Shown: positions 5,242 to 10,223 of the stretch, piece by piece
Position numbering within the stretch: position 1 is the stretch's first letter
How the letters are laid out: each line of letters starts with the position of its first letter
Assembly: GCA_016203335.1 (NCBI GenBank)
Contig: JACQNA010000092.1
Span: 1 to 10,223, forward strand
Origin: Candidatus Woesearchaeota archaeon
Lineage (GTDB): Archaea > Nanobdellota > Nanobdellia > Woesearchaeales > JACQNA01
Length of the DNA stretch: 10,223 bases
Direction: 5' to 3'
Translations under genes and position numbers: made by a program
The notes under the pieces: model-generated
Database searches by the model: none
What the model saw: only the letters and a program-made list of their open reading frames with translations
Told to the model about the DNA's origin: nothing

Positions 5242-6261
5242 ATGGAACCAAAGATTATCCTTGTCTGTAATGTCGGAGGAAGCCGGAAGGACCCGAATTT
5301 TGGGTATCTCACCGGATTTGACACGGAGTATGCATGCGCAGTGGAAAGAAAGGGAAAGGTAACGCTCTATGTGCCGGAGATGGAGTATGCGCGTGCACGC
5401 AAGTCCAGCAGGGCAAAGGTGGTGATGGTGAAGGGAAAGCAGATGATGCAGCTCCTCGGGCCCCTGCTCAGCGGAAAGGAAGTTGGAGTAAACCTCGACC
5501 ATCTCAGCGTGAATGCGTTCAGGCGCCTGAAAAAGGAGATTCCCGCAAGATATAGGGACATTGCTGAGGTGATGCGGCAGCGCAGGGCAGTGAAGAGCAA
5601 GCAGGAGATCTCCTCTCTGAAAAAAGCATGCCGAATCACGGATCTGGTATTTACGATGCTCCTTGCAAATATCCGGCAGATAAAGACAGAAAAGGGCATC
5701 GCTGGGTTTATCGAGCAGAAGATAAAAGAAGCTGGGGCTGAGCTCGCATTCCCGGTCATTGTTGCCTCAGGAAGCGGTGCTGCCCAGCCGCATTATGTTC
5801 CCCAGGACATCCCCCTGCGGAAAGGATTTTGCGTGATTGATTTTGGGGCAAAGGTAAAGGGATATCATGCGGATATGACGAGGACAGTGTACCTGGGCAC
5901 GCCAAGCCGGCAGGAGCAGGCGCTCTATCAGATGGTGCTGGGCGTGCAGGAGAAGCTCGTGCAGCAGGTCAAGGAAGGGGTAAAATGTGCCGACCTCTAT
6001 CGAAACGCAAGGAAAGGTCTGGGAACATACGCAAAATATTTTATCCACGGATTAGGCCATGGCATCGGCGTGGAAATCCATGAGCTGCCCAACCTCAAGC
6101 CGGATGCGAAAGAGGTGCTCAGGGCAGGCATGGTGATCACCATTGAGCCGGGCATCTATTTCAGCGGCAAAGGGATACGGATAGAGGATAGTGTGCTGGT
6201 AAAAAAGAAAGGCTATGAATTGCTAACTCATTCTCCAAAAAGGTTGATGCTGATTCGTTAG
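5242..6261 (+). CDS. M24-family Xaa-Pro peptidase (prolidase/aminopeptidase P-like)
   Basis: A 339-residue metallopeptidase of pita-bread fold that would release N-terminal residues preceding proline, or split Xaa-Pro dipeptides. An N-terminal creatinase-like domain (about residues 1-115) is followed by the catalytic domain. All five metal ligands are visible: Asp200 and Asp211 (IDFGAKVKGYHAD), His273 (GLGHGIGVEIHE), Glu302 (TIEPGIY) and Glu315 (RIEDSVLV), with the conserved His280 also present. The frame is open from GTG 5218, but ATG 5242 is preferred: it sits 27.5 nt from a TATA-like box, and MEPKIILVCN is a normal beginning for this family. Substrate preference within the family cannot be told. 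It is divergent from the M16 peptidase gene, with which it shares an intergenic region. Confidence 0.93.
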   Translation: MEPKIILVCNVGGSRKDPNFGYLTGFDTEYACAVERKGKVTLYVPEMEYARARKSSRAKVVMVKGKQMMQLLGPLLSGKEVGVNLDHLSVNAFRRLKKEIPARYRDIAEVMRQRRAVKSKQEISSLKKACRITDLVFTMLLANIRQIKTEKGIAGFIEQKIKEAGAELAFPVIVASGSGAAQPHYVPQDIPLRKGFCVIDFGAKVKGYHADMTRTVYLGTPSRQEQALYQMVLGVQEKLVQQVKEGVKCADLYRNARKGLGTYAKYFIHGLGHGIGVEIHELPNLKPDAKEVLRAGMVITIEPGIYFSGKGIRIEDSVLVKKKGYELLTHSPKRLMLIR

Positions 6262-6278
6262 GCTGCAAAACAGAAATA

Positions 6279-6286
6279 TATATATA
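6279..6286 (+). promoter_or_regulatory. TATA box of the 219-residue protein gene
   Basis: An alternating AT run at 6274-6287 contains TATATATA centred 26.5 nt before the ATG at 6309, again predicting a leaderless mRNA. It starts 12 bp after the M24 stop codon. Confidence 0.5.
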
Positions 6287-6308
6287 TCCCCTTCCAAATG
6301 AGCAGGAT

Positions 6309-6968
6309 ATGAGTATCTTGTCCATGTTCCGCGGGAGAAAATGGGCGAAGTATGCGGTTGTTCTCGCCATGCTCGGTGGCATTTATGAGACTGTGAGGGA
6401 TAAGAGGCAACCGCTTCCACCTCCAGTAAGGACGGAGTTGGTACGGGAAATGGATGCTGCAATGCGGAGCATTGATAGGAATAAAACAGATCCTGAATTT
6501 CTCAAGAGGCTTGCATTGAAAATAAAGGCGAATGAAGCAAAATATAAGATGAAGGGTTTGCATAATGCGGAGGAGGTAATCTATAAGCTTGTTGAGCGGC
6601 TCCAGGCGTTTTATATCAACATGGAGGCGTATGATAGGGGTATAGACAATATGTTTGATGCTACATACCCTCTAGCACAGTATAACTCTTTAGCGGCGCA
6701 GTTCGCTAATTGTAGAGATATGTTGCAGTTTTGTGAAAGGATAGCGGGTAAAAAATTAGACACTGAAAGGGCAATGCTCGGTGTAACCGTCAGCAAAGGG
6801 CTGGTGAGATTGAATAGAGAATTAAAGGAGATACATAGAAGAAGAGATACCCGCACGTCAGATTATCTTGTAAGTGCAGATGTTATGGATTTATGCAGGA
6901 GATTTGTCAGAGATATCCTCGGCCAAGTCCCTCTTGATCCTGAGGCTAAGAAACTAACTTGGGAGTAG
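6309..6968 (+). CDS. Unrecognised 219-residue helical protein, possibly membrane-anchored
   Basis: I do not recognise this protein. A basic N-terminus (FRGRKWAKY) leads into a short hydrophobic stretch at about residues 13-26 (AVVLAMLGGIY), which could be a membrane anchor with the basic residues inside. A proline-rich PLPPP follows at about 35-39. The remainder is predominantly helical and charged, with only two cysteines close together (around NCRDMLQFC) plus one near the C-terminus, and no evident catalytic motif. The gene is visibly more AT-rich than its neighbours and uses AGG/AGA arginine codons often, which would suit a fast-evolving or recently acquired gene. It has its own TATA box and converges on the M29 gene with a 17-bp gap. 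An earlier ATG at 6298 opens only a four-codon frame. Confidence 0.7.
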   Translation: MSILSMFRGRKWAKYAVVLAMLGGIYETVRDKRQPLPPPVRTELVREMDAAMRSIDRNKTDPEFLKRLALKIKANEAKYKMKGLHNAEEVIYKLVERLQAFYINMEAYDRGIDNMFDATYPLAQYNSLAAQFANCRDMLQFCERIAGKKLDTERAMLGVTVSKGLVRLNRELKEIHRRRDTRTSDYLVSADVMDLCRRFVRDILGQVPLDPEAKKLTWE

Positions 6969-6985
6969 AATCCCTATTCCGAAAA

Positions 6986-8053
6986 TCAAATAACAAACCT
7001 CCCGTTCTCCTGTATCACTTTCCCGTCCACCAGTATCTTCCCGCCGTTCCGTAAATCCTTGATCATGTCCCAGTGCAGCGCGGACTCGTTTTTCCCTCCT
7101 CCCTGTTTGTATGCCATGCCCAGCGCCAGGTGGACAGTCCCCCCAATTTTCTCGTCAAACAGGATATTCTTGATGTGCCTGGTGATGCTGAAGTTAGTGC
7201 CGATGCCACACTCTCCCAGAAATGATGCGCCGGGATCGGTTGCGAGCATTTCCTTGAGGAATCCTTCGTTTTTGGTTGCGCTCGCCTCAATCACCTTTCC
7301 TTTATGGAATTTCAGCCGGACATTCTCCACTTCCCTGCCGCGGAATATGGCGGGATAGGTGAAATGAATAAAGCCTTCTGCCGAGTTCTCAACAGGTGCA
7401 AGAAACACCTCACCATCTGGCATATTGCGGTGCCCGCAGCAGAGAATCCCTTTCCTGCCTGCAATAGAGAATGCCAGATCAGTATTTTCACCGATAATCC
7501 GCATGGTTTTGCCGCGGTCCAGGATTGCCTTCAGCTTTTGTTGGAATGCCTCCTCTCTCTTCCAGTCACGGATGCATGCTGCATATACAAAATCCTCGAA
7601 TTCCTCCAGCGACAGGTCTGCCTCCTGCGCAAGTGCATGGGTGGGATATTCGCAGAGCACCCAATTGTCTTTCTTCAGGATGATGTCTGATATCGGCTTG
7701 ATGACCTTGCTGCGCAGCGCTATCTTCTGCGGATCAATAGAGCTCAGCTCCCGGGTGTTGTACTGCGCCCCTATAGATATGCTGCCGTCAATCTGCTTCG
7801 CTTCATATGTTCTGATGAACGGGATGCGCCGAAGCTGCTCAGGAGTGGCGTGTTTGAAATAAGTATAGGCAAATCCGGGCATATTGGTATGTATAATGGC
7901 TTCAGCTCCCTTTTGAATCAGGCGCCGGTAGCAGGCGAGCGCAAGCGGCGCTGCCTCTGCATCAAAGCTTAATGCGATGAGGGACCCCTCATGGACAGTG
8001 AGCGAATGCTCCACTAATATCCCTGCAAGCTGCTCAACCCGGGCATCTGCCAT
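6986..8053 (-). CDS. M29-family aminopeptidase (AmpS/AmpT-like)
   Basis: A 355-residue metallo-aminopeptidase that would remove N-terminal residues from peptides in the cytoplasm. All expected metal and catalytic residues are present at family spacing: Glu215 (MPDGEVF), Glu281 (LGECGIGTN), His308 and Tyr315 (TVHLALGMAY), and His327 with Asp329 (HWD). The Glu-Glu distance of 66 and the His-Tyr distance of 7 equal those I recall for Thermus AmpT. It is slightly shorter than the bacterial enzymes (about 400 residues). A consensus TTTATATA box centred 26.5 nt before the ATG predicts a leaderless mRNA independent of the upstream trm5 operon. A candidate structured RNA lies between that operon and this promoter. 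Confidence 0.93.
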   Translation of the reverse strand: MADARVEQLAGILVEHSLTVHEGSLIALSFDAEAAPLALACYRRLIQKGAEAIIHTNMPGFAYTYFKHATPEQLRRIPFIRTYEAKQIDGSISIGAQYNTRELSSIDPQKIALRSKVIKPISDIILKKDNWVLCEYPTHALAQEADLSLEEFEDFVYAACIRDWKREEAFQQKLKAILDRGKTMRIIGENTDLAFSIAGRKGILCCGHRNMPDGEVFLAPVENSAEGFIHFTYPAIFRGREVENVRLKFHKGKVIEASATKNEGFLKEMLATDPGASFLGECGIGTNFSITRHIKNILFDEKIGGTVHLALGMAYKQGGGKNESALHWDMIKDLRNGGKILVDGKVIQENGRFVI

Positions 8054-8075
8054 ACCGCAGGAAAAAGCAGAGGGT

Positions 8076-8083
8076 TATATAAA
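8076..8083 (-). promoter_or_regulatory. TATA box of the M29 aminopeptidase gene
   Basis: The minus strand reads TTTATATA, an exact match to the archaeal consensus, centred 26.5 nt upstream of the ATG at 8053. The mRNA should start at the start codon itself. Confidence 0.7.
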
Positions 8084-8111
8084 GATTGAGTAAAGGTAAG
8101 TAAGATAAAGC

Positions 8112-8185
8112 GGCGTGGATTCTTAAGTTACTTCCGTTCATCATCGCTTTCGCTCTGTGGGTGTTCACTTAAACATGCCCACGCC
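8112..8185 (-). ncRNA. Candidate structured RNA of 74 nt
   Basis: On the minus strand the segment opens with GGCGTGG (8185-8179) and closes with its exact complement CCACGCC (8118-8112), a 7-bp closing stem. Inside, TTTAAGT pairs with ACTTAAG as a second stem, and a GCGAAAGC mini-hairpin with a GAAA loop follows. A competing hairpin is possible in which GTGGG and TGTT near the 5' end pair with AACA and CCCAC. A TATA-like box at 8207-8214 predicts a start within a base or two of 8185. It lies between trm5 and the M29 promoter and has no coding potential. It does not match tRNA, SRP or RNase P RNA signatures that I know. A separate small RNA or a DNA palindrome are both possible. Confidence 0.4.
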
Positions 8186-8206
8186 TCAGGGAAAAAGGAT
8201 GTTCTG

Positions 8207-8214
8207 CTTTTTAA
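8207..8214 (-). promoter_or_regulatory. Possible TATA box for the candidate small RNA
   Basis: The minus strand reads TTAAAAAG after AAACCA, a weaker match than the coding-gene boxes. Its centre lies about 26 nt before 8185, where the closing stem of the candidate RNA begins. Confidence 0.3.
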
Positions 8215-8284
8215 TGGTTTGGATTATTAGATTGGTAAAAATGCAGACAAAAGCGTCGGCGTGGCGTGCAAAACAAAGATAATC

Positions 8285-9100
8285 TCAATATGCCCTAAAA
8301 TCAATGCAGAGCCGGTAGGTATACGGCCGGTAATGCCCGCACTTGGTGAGGTTGAGTATCCGTATCTTCTTCCCCAGCTTTGCGCAGGACACAGTCAGGC
8401 GCCTTTGGATGTCTGCAAATTCAGCCTCCTGCCCGAATGTGTAGTAGTGGATGATCGTTCCTTTCCTGGAAAAGCGGAATGCGTCAGAAAGAAAATCCTC
8501 TGCTCCTTTTGGAAGGGGCATCAGGATCCGGTCAAATCTCCGGTAAAGGGTGATCCGGGAAACATCGCCCTGGAGAAGGGTGGTATGCAGCTTGTTCAGC
8601 TGCATGTTCTCCATAGCATAGCGGTGGGCAGCAGCATTGATCTCAATGCCATATATTTCCTTTGCCCTGCTGTTCTTGGCAATCTCCAGGGGGAACGGCC
8701 CGATGCCGGAGAACAGCACCAATACTGATTCCCCGGGCTTGACCTGCTGGAAAATCCGCTTCCGCTCAGTTGCTGAGCGTGGTGAGAAGTATACCTTTGC
8801 GAGGTCTAACTTGAGCTTCACTCCGTTCTCCACATGCACGGTTTCTGTCTTCCGCTCGCCAGCAACCCACGCGAGTTTCCTGGTGCGGTACTTGCCTTTA
8901 TGGATGTCTGCGCGTCGTAACACTGTCCGGAGATGGTGATGAAGACTAAGCACTGCTTTTCCGATCAGCTGCCGCTTGCGCAGCAGGGATTGCGGAATGT
9001 CCATAACCGCAATATCCCCGATAATGTCATAGCTCTGCCGGAGGGCAGCTGATTCTGCAGGAGTAAGCTTGCCCCGGAGCGCTGCTTTAAGGGATGCCAC
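8285..9100 (-). CDS. trm5: Trm5-family tRNA (guanine37-N1)-methyltransferase
   Basis: A SAM-dependent methyltransferase expected to make m1G at position 37 of tRNA, next to the anticodon. The Trm5 D2 region is recognisable from SYDIIGDIAVMDIP (residues 23-36) through DLAKVYFSPRSATERKRI (99-116). SAM motif I is LFSGIGPF at 129-136, with the acidic Glu153 (GIEIN) and Asp179 after it, and a MPLPKGA motif at 194-200 where many relatives carry NLPK. The protein has 271 residues against about 330-340 for longer archaeal Trm5, and the N-terminal D1 domain appears to be missing. The frame is open to 9148, but GTG 9100 has a strong GGGAGGTG four bases upstream. The start lies inside the preceding gene (14-bp overlap), so translation is probably coupled. 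Confidence 0.88.
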   Translation of the reverse strand: MASLKAALRGKLTPAESAALRQSYDIIGDIAVMDIPQSLLRKRQLIGKAVLSLHHHLRTVLRRADIHKGKYRTRKLAWVAGERKTETVHVENGVKLKLDLAKVYFSPRSATERKRIFQQVKPGESVLVLFSGIGPFPLEIAKNSRAKEIYGIEINAAAHRYAMENMQLNKLHTTLLQGDVSRITLYRRFDRILMPLPKGAEDFLSDAFRFSRKGTIIHYYTFGQEAEFADIQRRLTVSCAKLGKKIRILNLTKCGHYRPYTYRLCIDFRAY

Positions 9101-9803
9101 GGAGCACCTCCCGCAAGGTTTCCGGATGATTGGTGGTGATGCCATCAACTCCCCTCTTAATGAGCATCCGCATCACGAACTTGGAATCAGTTACCCAGGG
9201 ATGTACCTGCAGCCCGGCAGCATGGCAGCGCCGCACAAAAGAAGGGGTGCAAAACAGGTAATAGGGATTGATAGATGTGCAAGAGAGCGATAATGCCCGG
9301 CTAATGGTGGATGATGTGGGGCGAAACACCAGGTAGCCCAAGCGCACCTTCTTGCTCTGCCGCCGAAGCTGTGCAAGCACGGAATAGTGAAAGGAGACGA
9401 CGATTGCAGTATGAAGCTGCTTTGCGGAGCGGAGCGCAGAGATGAGGGAAGGGGAGGCAGGAAGTATTTTTTGCTTCACCTCAACAACAGGTATTGCTCT
9501 CTTGCAGAGCATGAGGAACTGTTTCAGCGTGAGTATCCGCTCTCCAGCATACGCTGCAGAATGCCAGCTTCCGAAATCATACTGCTTGAGCTGCTGAAGG
9601 GTGAATCGGGCAACTGCTCCCTTCCCATTAGATGTTCGGTTAATGGTAGAGTCGTGGATAACAACGAACTGCCTGTCTTGAGTAAGATGGATATCACATT
9701 CCAGCGCATCAGCGCCAAGGACAAGCGCCCGTTGGAATGATGAGAAAGTGTTTTCCGGCGCTAATCCCGATGCTCCCCGATGCGCGATGATAAGCGGTTT
9801 CAT
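9087..9803 (-). CDS. Glycerophosphodiester phosphodiesterase (GDPD family)
   Basis: A 238-residue TIM-barrel phosphodiesterase that would hydrolyse glycerophosphodiesters to glycerol phosphate and an alcohol. The family signatures are all visible: HRGASGLAPENT at 8-19 with catalytic His8, metal ligands Glu35 and Asp37 (ALECDIHLT), catalytic His50 (VIHD), and Glu108 with Lys110 (VVEVK). The HPWVTD and GVDGITTNHP segments near the C-terminus are typical of the last barrel strands. There is no signal peptide, so it should act in the cytoplasm. It starts 6 bp after the fen stop, with a weak AAGG before the ATG, and overlaps trm5 by 14 bp, so it is the middle gene of an operon. Its true substrate in an archaeon with ether lipids is uncertain. 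Confidence 0.93.
   Translation of the reverse strand: MKPLIIAHRGASGLAPENTFSSFQRALVLGADALECDIHLTQDRQFVVIHDSTINRTSNGKGAVARFTLQQLKQYDFGSWHSAAYAGERILTLKQFLMLCKRAIPVVEVKQKILPASPSLISALRSAKQLHTAIVVSFHYSVLAQLRRQSKKVRLGYLVFRPTSSTISRALSLSCTSINPYYLFCTPSFVRRCHAAGLQVHPWVTDSKFVMRMLIKRGVDGITTNHPETLREVLRGIP
9105..9112 (-). promoter_or_regulatory. Shine-Dalgarno sequence deciding the trm5 start
   Basis: The minus strand reads GGGAGGTG, four bases before GTG 9100 and inside the last codons of the phosphodiesterase gene. This supports GTG 9100 over the upstream in-frame starts near 9148, and indicates leadered, coupled translation within the operon. Confidence 0.65.
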
Positions 9804-9809
9804 GGTGCC

Positions 9810-10223
9810 TTACATCCATCCGGAGAGGCTTCCCTGGGAAAGATGCTGCACCCCGCTGAGCTGATTTTCTGTCCGCTCCAGGGAGAAGTCATGCTGATCA
9901 ACTAAAAAGCGGAGGAGCGCGTCGCGCTGGATGCGCCCAAAGGAAAATTTGGGATGATGCTCCACAGGCATATCAGTAAATAAGGAGAAGATAGTTTTCC
10001 AAGGAGTGGAAGAATGCTCATCCCAGTGCACATGGAGGAACAAGCCAGGGAGATTGTCCCCAAACTGCTTGACGAGCTTCAAGGCGTTTTTCGGCCCAAT
10101 GCCCTTGATTCCTGCCCGATTGTAGTCGGTCCCGACCAGCATGCCCAGCGCAATGAGCTGCTCGCGGGATATCTGCAGCTGCTGCAGGTTCTTCTGGAGG
10201 TCAAGCAATTCCGGCTCCACCAC
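9810..10223 (-). CDS. fen: Flap endonuclease 1, C-terminal part (partial)
   Basis: The C-terminal 138 codons (with stop) of FEN-1, the structure-specific nuclease that removes 5' flaps in Okazaki-fragment maturation and base excision repair. The gene runs off the window edge; the GTG at the edge encodes an internal valine, not a start. VEPELLDLQK begins the fragment, then the second-metal aspartate in VGTDYN (Asp33 of the fragment) and the helix-two-turn-helix KGIGPKNALKLV. The end reads QGSLSGWM, a PCNA-binding PIP box (QxxL) in which the last aromatic position is Met. The first metal-binding half is outside the window. It is the first visible gene of the operon with the phosphodiesterase and trm5. 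Confidence 0.95.
   Translation of the reverse strand: MVEPELLDLQKNLQQLQISREQLIALGMLVGTDYNRAGIKGIGPKNALKLVKQFGDNLPGLFLHVHWDEHSSTPWKTIFSLFTDMPVEHHPKFSFGRIQRDALLRFLVDQHDFSLERTENQLSGVQHLSQGSLSGWM

Noticed and set aside
6298..6312. Four-codon upstream frame (ATG 6298 to TGA 6312) overlapping the start at 6309
   Set aside because: The predicted transcription start lies downstream of 6298, so this short frame is probably not in the mRNA.
8112..8185. tRNA gene, suggested by a 7-bp closing stem and 74-nt length
   Set aside because: Neither strand has a T-arm with GTTCRA-type loop at the right distance from the closing stem, nor U8 or a proper D-arm and anticodon arm.
8112..8189. Box C/D guide RNA (AUGAUGA and CUGA on the minus strand)
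   Set aside because: The CUGA (8189-8186) lies upstream of the box C-like word and about 40 nt away; no box D follows it, so the order and spacing are wrong.
8261..8728. Plus-strand open frame of 155 codons opposite trm5
   Set aside because: It lies antisense to conserved Trm5 motifs and its translation has no recognisable features.

Overview
This window is archaeal. The informational proteins are of archaeal type: a replication factor C small subunit, an archaeal/eukaryotic-type tyrosyl-tRNA synthetase, a Trm5-family tRNA methyltransferase, FEN-1 and a PRC-barrel protein. Genes are preceded by TTTAWATA-like TATA boxes rather than bacterial -35/-10 elements. The short intergenic gaps, many single-gene transcription units and several peptidases would suit a small-genome archaeon, possibly a DPANN lineage, but the lineage is inference only.

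Layout. Bases 1-439 (+) hold the 3' end of an unrecognised gene and a 97-residue small membrane protein. On the minus strand lie the RFC small subunit (451-1407), a PRC-barrel protein (1469-1732) and a Cas4/RecB-like nuclease with four cysteines (1794-2660). A 76-bp divergent promoter region separates the nuclease from tyrS (2737-3813, +), which meets an M16 zinc peptidase (3810-5006, -) tail to tail with overlapping stop codons. A 235-bp region (5007-5241) separates the M16 gene from a divergent M24 prolidase-type peptidase (5242-6261, +) and is filled with four consecutive hairpins. An unrecognised 219-residue protein (6309-6968, +) faces an M29 aminopeptidase (6986-8053, -). Upstream of the M29 gene is a 231-bp gap with a compact candidate structured RNA. 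The window ends with a minus-strand operon: fen (partial, 3' end at 9810), a glycerophosphodiester phosphodiesterase and trm5, spaced by 6 bp and overlapping by 14 bp.

Expression. Six genes (RFC, the Cas4-like nuclease, tyrS, M24, the 219-residue protein and M29) have a TATA-like box centred about 26-28 nt before the start codon, which predicts leaderless mRNAs. The M16 gene stands out: its best TATA box (5222-5229, matching TTTAAATA) predicts a transcript starting near 5199, with a leader of about 190 nt made almost entirely of four hairpins. One has a GAAA tetraloop only on the coding sense, adjacent hairpins share arms that could pair alternatively, and the last one covers a Shine-Dalgarno-like sequence. 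With the candidate RNA at 8112-8185, this is the most interesting part of the window.

Function. The genes cover replication and repair (RFC, FEN-1, Cas4-like nuclease), translation (TyrRS, Trm5), peptide breakdown (M16, M24, M29, all with metal ligands intact) and glycerophosphodiester hydrolysis. No CRISPR array, tRNA, rRNA, transposase or integrase was seen.
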